Assembly (NCBI GenBank): GCA_025917655.1
Contig: CP084619.1
Coordinates: 1,798,001-1,862,000 of the forward strand
Origin: Chlorella sorokiniana
Lineage: Eukaryota; Chlorophyta; Trebouxiophyceae; Chlorellales; Chlorellaceae
DNA length: 64,000 bases
Reading direction: 5' to 3'
Shown: in pieces, positions 45,482-55,976 of the stretch
How positions within the stretch are numbered: the first letter of the stretch is position 1
Layout: every line of letters begins with the position of its first letter
The notes under the pieces: model-generated
Database searches by the model: none
Told to the model about the DNA's origin: nothing
What the model saw: the letters and a program-made list of their open reading frames with translations, nothing else
Made by a program: the position numbers and the translations under genes

Positions 45482-47529
45482 ATGACCGCCTTTGCAGTGA
45501 CCAGCGCCCGCGCCGATTTCACGGCTGCACTGAACTGTGCACGCCGGGTGCGCCGGAGCAGCAATGCCGGTCAACTGCTGTCAAGCCGCAATGCGCCTAA
45601 GGCAGCTGGCCGCGGCGCCTCTGTGACTCGCGCCGTCGCTGAGGGTGAGTTCCGTGGGCCTGCTGTAAGTGTTTATGCGGCTCATATCGGGCAGGGAAGC
45701 AAATTGACAGCCCCGCCACTTCCCAGCACGCTGCGTTGGTCGCCTCCAGGCGCCCACTACCACACGCTCCTGCAAGTCACCGACGCAGAAGCGTAGTGCT
45801 GGGTTTGCACACGTTGCACCTGTAGCATCTATCATCTGCTGTGATGAAGGAAAGGCTTCCTCTACTGCTGCAGATTTCCAGTCTATTGAGGCTGGCGGTA
45901 AGACGATCGTTGTGGAGAGCGACGGCACCATCATCATTGGATCTCCAGATGCTGTGGCCCGCGCCCAGGCCGCCAACTCAGCCCTGGAGCCTGCCCCTGA
46001 GACCGCCGAGCTTGAGTACCTGAGCGGGCGGGCCAACGCCGTGCAGAAGCACTTTGAGAGCGCCCTGGGCGCCGACGACTTCATGCAGCGCGTGGAGATG
46101 GCTCTGTATGCCTTTGGCTTCACCGGCGACAACTCCATCGGTGAGGGATGGTGGCTTGCCTCTGGGGCAGACTGGGCAGCAACGAGGGTTGGCTCCAGCA
46201 GTGTCCCTCTTCTCACACCTGCCCCCTTCCTTCTTTCCTGCCAGCCATGGTGAACCTGTGCCGCGACGAGGTGACGGTGACCCTGAAGCACCGCATTGAG
46301 GAGGTGTTTGGCTCCTCCTTCTCCACCAACGGCCTGGGCGGCGTGCTGACCTGCGGCGTGACGGGCATGGGCGCCGGCTTCAGCCACTCCCCGCTGTGCA
46401 GCAGCAACAAGGAGCGCTACGTGTTCTTCTCCTTCCCCCACATCAGCATCAACTCCAAGGGCGAGGTTGGCCCCATGAGCCGCCCGGCCGCCCTGGCCAG
46501 TCGTGCGCGTGCGGCGCCTGATCAAGGCCACCAACGAGATCAAGAGCGAGGGTCTGACCTGCAACTGCAAGATCCCCGGCGGTGGGTGGGAGTGGGTGTG
46601 TGTGCATCAGGTTACAACTGGCCACTACTTGCGGATTATGCTAGCAGTGAAGCAGTGAGGCGATTCTTTGTTTCTTGATTCACGTTGCGAACCAATTCCC
46701 CATTCGTTGCAGTGCACGATGCCGTGGACCCTGAGATGAGCATCCTGAAGCAGCGCATTGCCCGCCGCCTGCGCCACGAGGGCGCCACCGACGAGTCTGT
46801 GAAGGGTCTGAGCCTGGTTGACGTGACCAAGGTGGCTGAGCGCACCATCTCCGACGACCTCGAGTTCCTCATCTCCAAGACGGTCAACACCGACAAGGCC
46901 GACTATGCAGGTGGGTGGCAGCCATGAGGGCCGGCTGCCTGCAGTCTGCTGCACAGCTTGGCAGCAGTTTTCGCAGTCGCTGGTGCTGCACGCTGCGACG
47001 GGTGCGCTGACCTGGTTCAACACCCTGCCCTTTCCTCCCCTGCAGTCATCACGGGCGTGCAGATCCACAACTGGGCGTTCAACTTTGAGGACAACTCGCC
47101 CAACATGGAGTTTGTGGCCCCCACCTCCGCCTACGTGGTTGTTGACGGTGTGAAGACGCACCTGGACCTGACGGCAATGCCGCCGCTGACCCCGCGCCAG
47201 ATGCGCCTGGTGGCTGGCCCCGCCGACGTGTGCAACCAGGGCGGCCAGAGCATGCTGCGCGAGGAGGAGGCCCCTACGCCTTTGACTCCAAGGATGCTCG
47301 CAAGGAGCAGCGCACTCGCCTGCAGCGCTACCTGTCCCTGATGAAGGAGGAGGGCCTGCAGGGCGAGGTGTCTTCTCCCTCCTGGCAGTCCAAGATCGCC
47401 ACCACCACCCCTGCCCGCTGCGCCTCCGCCGACAACTCGACCATCATCGACACCTCTTTCACCGCTGACCCTGAGCTGGTCCAGATCCGCGAGCAGCTTG
47501 AGGAGAAGTACCAGATGCCCGCCAACTAA
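45482..47529 (+). CDS. LCIB: LCIB-family carbonic anhydrase-like protein, copy 3
   Basis: The transit peptide is MTAFAVTSARADFTAALNCA. The mature core runs FQSIEAGGKTIVVESDGT, FESALGADDFMQRVEMALYA, FGFTGDNSI, LTCGVTGMGAGFSHSPLC, RYVFFSFPHISINS and ATNEIKSEG. It has the fewest introns of the three and runs straight into its own C-terminus KIATTTPARCASADNSTIID and LVQIREQLEEKYQMPAN. In LCIB1 and LCIB2 an intron precedes the final exon, and the segment reads KIVKGTPERCA or similar. Introns 2 and 3 match LCIB1 almost exactly, while the next intron matches LCIB2 exactly. Three single-base losses in C/G runs (near 46482, 46518 and 47272) disturb the frame. It is paired with BST3. Confidence 0.92.
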
Positions 47530-47960
47530 GCACTGTATCCGGCGTTGCGTGCTCCATCCAGCATGCTGCCATTGCTCAGTCAGGCTTGCTTATAACCAAT
47601 CCTAGAAAATTGACTCCATTCTTTCCTGGGTGCCACACATTCATGTTGCGCCCAGTCTGCACGACCAGATCCACCGTATTGCCAGTAGCTTACAGCCCAT
47701 GAGAGGTTCCAGGTCAGCCTCAGTAGCCTGCCTTCCAAACAGCACCCGCTTTCCTTCTCTGGTTCACGCTGAACTGCCCCCATGCCATACTCAGCTCATG
47801 AAACGACCCAATTCATCACAAAACTCGTGTAAGCAACTTTGTTCAATACACCAGTCAGACAGCTGAGCACGGAGGTTTCAGTGCAGTGAGTAAGCATGGC
47901 TGGTCAGTCAGTGGGTGGTGAGGTAAGGCATGTTGTCAACAGCCCTCTTTGAAATGGCAC
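47530..47960. other. Convergent intergenic region LCIB3/telobox-Myb gene
   Basis: The 3' region of LCIB3 (TGTAA at 47828-47832) and of the Myb gene. No gene was seen. Confidence 0.5.
47828..47832 (+). terminator. Probable polyadenylation signal of LCIB3
   Basis: TGTAA about 300 bp past the LCIB3 stop. Confidence 0.45.
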
Positions 47961-50900
47961 TCAATGAAGGCGGTTGCTGCGCCGTGTTGGCTGCTTGGCT
48001 GCCTTTCCCTTATGCTTGGCAGGGCTTGCTTTTGCAGGCAGCTTGTTCCTTGCTTTCTGCTCTTCCTGCTGTTCACCCCCACTCCCCCTCCTCTTCCTCT
48101 GCTGCTTCACCCTCCTCCTCCTCCCGCTGCAGCTCCTTTGCGTCATGATGGTCATCATCTTCATCTGCAAGATGGCCCAGGAAGTTAATGAGCGGTGTAT
48201 AGCTGGCTGGCATGCCAATACTACGCAGGCACAGCCTTTGATCCCTCCCTCCGCCCACGAATTCCCACCAGCGTCGTCAATGTCGTCGCGATCAGTTCCC
48301 TCCTCGTCCTCGTCCTCCGACAGCTGTGCCGCCTGAACTCGCTGCCGCTTGGGCGACAAAAACTTGGGGGACGTCCTGGGCGCTTTTCGTTGCGGATCTC
48401 GCCGCGCAGCGCTGCCTCGCGGGCCTGCACGCTACGAGAGTGCCACAGCGCAATTGGAAAGAAACACAGCCAGCCGCGTGCATGCCAGAAGCAGAGCATT
48501 TCAGGCGTGCGCATGTATGGCCGGCACACTGGGCCCTTTGTCCAGCATGGGCTCAGCCCCACCTCAGTCTCTTCCAGGTCGAGTGCCGTGATCTTGTGAT
48601 GCTTGACCAGGTTGCGCCACTTGTCCTTGCAGTCCACCTGGGGGGGGTGGAGCGGCGGCGCTTGCTGAGCGGCAGGCGTTAAAGTGGCTTGACTGTGTGG
48701 GTTTTGGTATCAGCCCACTTAGCCCAGGCACATGCTTTCCAGAGACTGCAAACGCTAGGTTTGGCTGGGCAGCCGGAATATGCTTGCGCAGCCAAAGCAC
48801 GGCATGCATCCTTTGCCCCCATTCACTGCTGAACCCACCCTCACATCCAGGGCCCCCGCTGACCGCCGAGCAACACCCTTGCCCCTCCGTCTGTGCTGTC
48901 ATGCCATCATACCTCTCCCCATCAGCCCGCTCACCGGCGTGCGGTCAACAAACACGTCCTGCCCTCCCGCCACAATGGCGGCCCAGTTTCCACGCCCGTG
49001 CTGCTTGACCAGGCGGATGAGCTCTGCCTCCTCCTCGGGTTGCCAGCGGGTGCGCTGCAGGTGGCCAAAGATGAACAGTGTGCGCATGTGTGTTAGAGGG
49101 CTGTTGTGGGTTTGCGCGGCGGCGACAGCGCATGGGTTCCGGGTGACGTGGGACGCAGGACAGCAGGGTGGGGCATCAGGCCAGCCATGGGCCTGACGGG
49201 GCTGGGAGGACCGCAGCGCAGCGCCAGCTGGCTCACCGGGCGCCGCTTCTTTGCCGAGTCTGGCTGCTGGGCGGAGGAGCCCACCACCCGCCCGCCCGAC
49301 TGGCGCCCGGAGAGGGCTGCGCCAGGGGGCCGTGGCGCTCCACGTGGGCAGCGCGCATCTGCGGCGCGGCGTGCTGCACCGCTGGGCTCTCCTCCCCCAC
49401 TGCACCACGCGGCCAGCGGGCGCTGCCCCACCGCGCGCTGCCGCCGCAGCGCCCTCAGCATCCTGCAGCAGCTCTGGCAACGGGTCACGCCCGCCCTGGT
49501 GCGCCAGCTCAGCCAGCCCGGCATCCAGGTTGCGTAGCACACTCTGGCGCCTGCAAGCCAGCGGGGCAAGCGCGGTGGTTGTGGTGTGGGAACAAGGGGG
49601 TTGTGTGAGTGGTGTTCAATGGGGAGGGTTTGATGTGGGGGATGAAAACAACCGCGGGTTGCCCTTGTCGCTGGTGCAGCAGGTCGTGCAGTGCAGGCAA
49701 GCAGCGCAACGAGCGTCATGGCAGGTGCTGCCCACCCGCGTGCAGCACTGCCAGGCATAGCCTGCTGCTGCTGTTGCTGCTGCTGGCGTGGTGGCGAGGG
49801 GGCAGGTCGTACTCGTCGTGCGCGACGTCCAGCGGCGGCAGCGCCTCACTCTCGGGCAGTGCAGCAGCGGCAGGGGGAGGGCGCACGTGTAGCGGGTGGC
49901 ACCGCAACGTGCTGGCCAGCCCTCCCTCGCTTCGCCTGCGGTGACAGCGGCTGCGGTACAGCTGCGGCATGAGGGCGGGGGCTGGCCCTGGCCCCACGCA
50001 GGGGGCTGACAAGGGGCGGGGGCCGCGGCTGAGGCATCACACCCCTGCCAACTTCATACCGTCCGGCTGCCACATCCTCTTGTATAGTCTGCAGGACAAG
50101 CGGCAGGGATGCATGGGCATGCTGTTCTAAAAATCGCCGTGCAATGCAGGGAGATGTAGTTTGCCGTTTACAACAGGGGCAACGGCTTCCCGGCTGCCTC
50201 CCTCGCCTTGAGAATGGACGGCAGGGCCAGCTGCGCGCGTGCCACAAAGGTGATCAGAGTGGCCAACAGGCGCTGGAAGGGGAACTCAGCCTCCAGGGAG
50301 ACCGCCGTCAGCGGGTCGTGCAGCGCTGCTGCGAGCTGCTCATATCTACAGGTTCAGTACGCAGCGATGCTTCAGGTTGGGCAGCCTGGTGTATCAGGGC
50401 CAGCAGAATGCCAGCAAAGCTGCCCTGTCGAAGCATGCTGCAGTCGGTGCGCAGGGCCGGCCCCACCTGCTGTACTCCTCCGCGCTGTTTTGCCCGGCAA
50501 AGAGCCGGTTGAGCATCCCCTCCGCCTCCTGAGGCGACATCAAGCGCTCCCGCCACGTCTGGATGCCCAGCTCGGTCTTCACCTGAGGGTGACGCGAGTG
50601 GCGCAGCAGCAGCTCAGGAGAAGCGTACGAACGTGCAGCGGCCGCAAGACATTGGAGAGTGCTTTCGGCACACACCGCTATACAAACAGCCGGCCGGACA
50701 GCGAGTCCAACAAGCAACGCAGGGCACCTGCAAGACGAGGTCTCGTGAGGGGCAGACCAGCGCAGCATTCACGCCCAGCGGCGCCACATCGCATGCCGCC
50801 AGCTGTTGCAGATACAGCAGCACATTTTCGTCCACGCGACCTTCCGCCAACTCCGCGTCCATGAGGCGCAGGCACAGCTTGGCGCGTGTTGCATCCGGCA

Positions 50901-51030
50901 GCTCCTCTGGCACGCTGGCAACGCAGGGGAGCACATGCTCAACCAGCACGAAAGCAGGCAGAGCCTGGCAATCCAGCAGCCTGTCAAACGCCCAGATCAG
51001 CGTATCATCGTCAGAAGCAGCGGCATCCAT
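47961..51030 (-). CDS. Telobox-type Myb/SANT DNA-binding protein (TRF-like)
   Basis: It starts MDAAASDDDTLIWAFDRLLD (ATG 51030) and ends AAKQPTRRSNRLH (stop 47961). A mostly helical N-terminal region (LVEHVLPCVASVPEEL, KLCLRLMDAELAEGRVDENV, IQTWRERLMSPQEAEGMLNR) precedes a low-complexity middle part. The Myb domain is split by an intron: RTRWQPEEEAELIRLVKQHG and RGNWAAIVAGGQDVFVDRT (about 49068-48935), then DCKDKWRNLVKHHK (about 48640-48590). The last piece fits the telobox signature VDxKDKWRN of telomere-repeat-binding proteins. An acidic patch (SEDEDEEGTDRDDIDDA) and a basic tail (GRRRRVKQQRKRRG) follow. N-terminal helices plus a C-terminal Myb recall TRF1/TRF2, but TRFH homology is not shown. 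It could also be a general telobox transcription factor. Confidence 0.78.
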
Positions 51031-51895
51031 GCTGGGAGTAAGGCGCAGATGTCCTGGTTAAGCTCGTCACTGCGTAGGGTAGGGTGCACCGTGGCATGGG
51101 TCGGTGTTGGACAGGAAGGACAGTGGCCAAGGAGCCGCTCGTGGCCGCGCCCTTCCCAAGCTGTTGGCCGAACCGGCGGCGTGCACTCCACGACTCTGTT
51201 CCCTTTGTGAGGGCGACGAGGCGCGCAGACCCAAGCTGTTGCCGCCGACCTGTTGGAACGGAAACTCACCGAAGACCGGCCGTAAAGAGATCCTTCGGAG
51301 CTAGAAAGTTGAAAGCAGGCAAACCGCCGGGCAGAAACAGCCTAGAGCGGCGTCGGGAAGCACAGCAGGGGCACAGCAGGTGCCAACCCCTCGCAAAACC
51401 TTGCTGTGCTTGGGGCACATATCCCTTTGAAACGTGTCTGAAATCGCATGCACACGCTGGAAGTCACAGCGCGCCGTCAACCGTCCTTCAGGTGCAGCCC
51501 ATCTGCTCAGTCAGCTCGCTGTTGCTTTGCACCGTGCTGCGCGCTTTAGCCTTGGCAGGCCAAGGCCTTCAGCTCTGGTCCCTCAAACTGGTCTACAGGC
51601 AGTTTCACCTCCCTAGAAACATTTGGGACGTGTTACAGTAATGGAGAGCATTGCAAGTGGCAGGGACTGCGTTTTGCAAAGCAAGGGTGGCAGGTGCAGG
51701 TTGCTTTTCCTGAGGTAATGAGAAAAATCCAAAAAAGAAAATGGAAACTGTCAGGTCACAGTACGGTTCAGGTTGGTTTGGCGGCAAGTATGTCGTGCAA
51801 AGATCAAACATAGCTAAAGCATATGAACGAAGCAGGCAGATACAGCAACATAACAACACAAATGCACCAGCATTGTCAAGCATGCACCAGCATTG
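51031..51895. other. Intergenic: Myb promoter and LPA1-like 3' region
   Basis: 865 bp upstream of the telobox-Myb gene and downstream of the LPA1-like gene (both minus strand). TGTAA on the minus strand lies at 51633-51637. No gene was seen. Confidence 0.5.
51633..51637 (-). terminator. Probable polyadenylation signal of the LPA1-like gene
   Basis: TGTAA on the minus strand about 260 bp past the stop at 51896. Confidence 0.45.
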
Positions 51896-51916
51896 TCAAG
51901 CATGCACCAGCATTGC
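51862..51916. repeat. 20-bp tandem repeat, nearly three copies
   Basis: ATGCACCAGCATTGTCAAGC is repeated in tandem at a period of 20 bp. The array overlaps the stop codon of the LPA1-like gene, so the last residues of that protein are encoded by a repeat unit. Confidence 0.92.
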
Positions 51917-54900
51917 AGCAGCCGAAACCTCCACATCCTCGGTGTCGCTGTGCGCTTCAGGTTCTAGCACACTTCCCACCTCACTGCGGCGCCGCCGCCC
52001 CTGTGGTATCGGGCCTGACGAGATTTCCCCATTGGCAGTGCCACCTTGGCTGCGGTCCCTCCACAGCCGCCGAGGGCGCTGCCGCCTGGGTAGAGCAAGT
52101 GCATCGCTGCCATCAGCGTTGCCTGCCGCCAGGCAGCCGTTGGACTCCGACTGGCGCTGGCGCGCCCTGCCCAGACTGCTGCTGCTGTTTGGAGTGCCAG
52201 GCAGCATCTCTGGCCCTCCTTCAGCCTCCAAGTCGCTTCCGCTGCTGCTGCAGGAGCAGCTTGTGCTGTCGCTTGCTGCTCCGCTACTCGACTGCAGGTG
52301 CATGGAGCGCGGCAGCACACCCACATCAGCCAGCATGTTCAACCCGCCTCTTTTGGTCTGCCATGGACAACCCCCATGATGCAGCGCAATGCACGCTTGC
52401 CTGGCTGTCGCTGCCGTAGAAGCTTCGGTTGTCTCCCTCGTCATCGCCTCGCTGCACATCGATGCCTACCCCGCCACCCTGGCCAGGCCGGCCCACCGCT
52501 GCACCAGGGGTTTGGCCAGAGGCGAGCTGCCGCGAGTCGTCGCCGGTGTCGTCTGAGAGCGGCCCTGCAGGAGCCGGTGGGGGAGGGGGTGGGAGGGGGC
52601 GGGGTGAGCACCAAGGCACCCTGTGGCCCATGCAACAATGCGGGGGGCCGAGGGGGGGGCGATCATGCTCGGCGTGTACCCTTGGGTGTGGGCGCCTCCC
52701 GGGCGGTACTGGACGCGTCCTCCGAGGGGCTGGGTGGCTGCCCAACAGCCGACTTGCGACGGATCAGGTCCAGCATGTCCCGCGAGCTCCAGGTGGCTGC
52801 GAGAGTCACACCAGAGAGAACAGGTGGGCGACGAGCTGACGAACAGCTCTGCAAGTGCGATTCTGCCGCTGCCCCAGGCGAGGGCCATGAGTGAGCTGAA
52901 TGGAGTGCAGCAGCACAGCACCACAGCCCTCACCCGACTGGCAGCGCAGGTATTCCTCAAGCAGTAGCTTGCAGCTGAGGGAGGCGCCTGCCAGCATGCT
53001 CTCCCCCTGCAAGCGGGCAAGCAAGGATGGGTTGCAGCAGTGCACAGCCAGCCAGCTGGGGTGGTTGCTCACAAGTCCGACATGCAGGGTATGAGAGGAA
53101 AAATCTGGTGGACGCACAGCCAACAACAGGCCGCCGTGTATGCAGCCACCTGTGCGCGGCATGTCAGCATGCAAAGGGCCGGGTCTGCCTGCACTGCGTA
53201 GGTGGTTGAACGCACCCGCACCACGCGCCGCAGGCAGCCCAGCACTGTGCTGTGTATGGTGGCCACAGAGCGGTCGACGTTGGTGTTGTCCACCTTGGGG
53301 ATGGAGTGCTTGTCGGCTGCGGGTGATCATGTGTGTGCGTGTATGTATGTGTGAGGGGGGCGGGGAGCCTCATGCCGACCGAGTGCCTCACAAGAGGAAG
53401 GGTGGAATCCGGCCTGCCACCATCACAAGCAAGCCGGTCGGGGTAGACGTCAAGCGGCCTGCCCCAGCACCTGCCCCCTGCCCAGCACCCCGCGCCCACC
53501 CGACTTGACCAGGTAGTCCTGGATGGCGCGGATGTTGCGGAAGTACTTGACGTAGCGGTTGCCTGGCAGCACGAGGGACGGCCAGGCAGGGGGAACGGGC
53601 TAGGAAGGGGGCCGCCCGATGTGCAGTGTGCGGCAAAGCTGGCCACATTGAAAGCACGTGCGCAAACGCTGCAGGGCACCAGCCGGGGCTGCACCCGAGG
53701 TAGGGCCCGCCAGCGGGTGCAGGGCAAGCTCGTGCGCCGCTGCAGCAAGCTCACCGTCCGCGCGCAGAGTCATGACCTTGGAGCGCACGGCGAAGCGTTC
53801 CATGTGCTTTGCGTCGTTTGAGATGTGGACCAGGAAGGGGACAACCGAGGGGTGGCGCTGCATCATGCGCACCACCATGCTGCAGCAAAGGGGGCGATGC
53901 ATGGAGCACGTTGAGGGTGGGGGAGCCAGTGGTGGCGCGCTGGCAGCAGGGGACAGGAGGCGATCGGGCCCCTCACCCCCACAAAGCGCGTCGGCCTAGC
54001 GACCTTGCTAGCTCCCCCGAAGACAGCAACCAGCATTGGCATTCGAGAACAGCGTGCCGCTGCGGCACCTGCCCGCCCAGCGGTACGCGCCTGAGGCTGA
54101 GGTGCACCCCCTCCACCACCACCGACTGGCGCCGCGCCTCGCAGGCCGCCAGCAGGCGGTCCACATGCTCCAGCACCCGCGCGCTCTGCGCCTTGTACCC
54201 CAGGATGGCGGCGCGGCGCGGGTCGACCCCGGCTGCTGCAACCCCCTGCAGCAGCTGCAGGTGCGCCGCGTGGTGCCCGGGCGCAGCAGCGCCGCCGCCT
54301 GCCTGCGGCTCCCGGGCGGCGCGCGCTTGGGCAGCCGCGGCGGCCGCCTGCAGGTGGGCGCCAGCCTCGTAGGTGGATGCCCACAGCAGCGGGTCCTCCG
54401 CTTCGCTGCTGAAGCTGCAGGCTCAAGCGGATGCGGGACACAGGCGGCCTGAGTGCGCTCTGGGCACGGAGCCAGCAGCGGGTGCAACTGTGCCCGGGAG
54501 TTAGCCTGCTGCATGGCTTTCCCTGCTGCCTGCTGAGCGCAACCGCGGGAGAGCAGTGCCGCGGGCTTGTACTGGCAGGGCCCCCACCTGCGCATCATGT
54601 GCCTGATGGAGTCGGTGGACACGACGGTGGAGATGCCCAGCCGCGCCGCCAGCAGCGCCGCCAGCGTCGACTTGCCGGTGCCGCTTGTGCCACACAGCAG
54701 CACGGCAACCGACGTGCGCTGTTCGCGCAGGGCGCACGCAATCTTGAAGTCGTCCACGGTCGCAGCGGCGGTGACAGCCAAAGGGGGCGCCTGCGACGTG
54801 GCGGTTGGCGGCAAGCCGGCGGCATGCGCGGGCGGGGGCAGCGCCGACGGGCCCTGACCACCCATGCCTGCCGCCTGCTGCAGCTGCTGCTCAGGATTTG

Positions 54901-55266
54901 TCTGCGGTTGATCGTAGGTGGCCAGGCAGGCCATGACCATACTGTCAAACTCGTCGCGGGACAGCGAGACGCCAGCATGGCCACCCGCGCCTTCCTGCAG
55001 CCGGTCTGCCAGGCTGAGGGCCTCGCTGGGGGCAGGGCGGCGCGCTGCTGCAACAACAGGAACACCTTCTGCGCAGCTTTATTGCTCTGCCGCGACTTGA
55101 CCCCCATCAGCTGCAACGTCTGGCGCAACAGGCTGCGCGTGTAGCGCGCCGTTGCTGGCACGGGTGCGGTGGCTCCTGCCGACGCCCCTCGGGCGCTGAC
55201 CGTGCTGCAAGGGCTTTGCTGCCCGTCAAAGGCGACCAACAGGTAAGACAAGATCGGCACGGGCAT
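51896..55266 (-). CDS. LPA1-like protein (2-phosphoglycerate kinase-related P-loop kinase)
   Basis: It starts [18 protein letters not shown] (ATG 55266). An N-terminal region, [20 protein letters not shown], resembles an ATP-cone-like domain. A P-loop near 54680 reads [20 protein letters not shown] and is followed by [14 protein letters not shown]. Later exons carry [14 protein letters not shown] (near 54110), the conserved [20 protein letters not shown] (near 53830), [17 protein letters not shown] (near 53540) and [16 protein letters not shown] (near 53260). This set is characteristic of rice/Arabidopsis LPA1, a homologue of archaeal 2-phosphoglycerate kinase linked to phytic acid levels. 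Its biochemical activity in plants is not settled. The C-terminal part is low complexity and serine-rich, with RRRR stretches. Confidence 0.85.
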
Positions 55267-55976
55267 AGTTCTCGAAGCAAAGACCTGGCCGCGCTTCAGT
55301 CTATGCCCAGGGCGACGCGGAGGCCCTGGCGCAGGCTCAAGGTCGCATTTTGATGCTGTGGGAAGGGCGAGGGGCGGGCATGAGGCTCGGATATGAAAAC
55401 CGGATTAGAATAGCCCAGGGACCCTCCCGCCGCCACCTGTAATGGCGGCATTGGCAGCTGTGACCTGATTTCAACAGCATTTCAGCATCTTGCAGCACAG
55501 GCTGCTGGTGAGAAAACAAAGATGGTCTAGCGCTTGGTCGAGGCATGCCCGCAAAGACACGCGTAAACTTAAAAGCCGGCAGCACTCCTCGGTGCTAGCA
55601 CCTGCAATGCCAGCGGCTCCAGTTCAGCCATTATGGAGGTTCAAGCTTTCCTGATACTTTACGAAAAGAAGCACTTGCAGGGATTCCACTGCCCGATACT
55701 CGGCTAGGAATGTCCTGTCTGCTCAAAGGTCCCGCCTGCAACCGACGATGCGACGTCCAAGAGTACCTGCAGCACTACGCTTGCCCAGCGGCACTCTCGA
55801 TTCTCCTGCTATGTGAGACAGGCCAGGTTATGAAATTGTGAAAAGGGGCTCCTTTGCGCCGCTTGGCCAACTGTCCCCTGCACCGCTTTGCTCAGATCGC
55901 ATCTTGGCCTGTTTGAGCCCCCTTCACCCTGCTCGTGGGTGTGAGAAGGGGTCCCCAGCAGCAGCCCTGTAGCAGC
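55267..55976. promoter_or_regulatory. Divergent intergenic region LPA1-like/sulfotransferase
   Basis: 710 bp between two divergent start codons. It is less GC-rich than the coding parts. No specific motif was recognised. An in-frame Met for the sulfotransferase exists at 55935. Confidence 0.45.
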
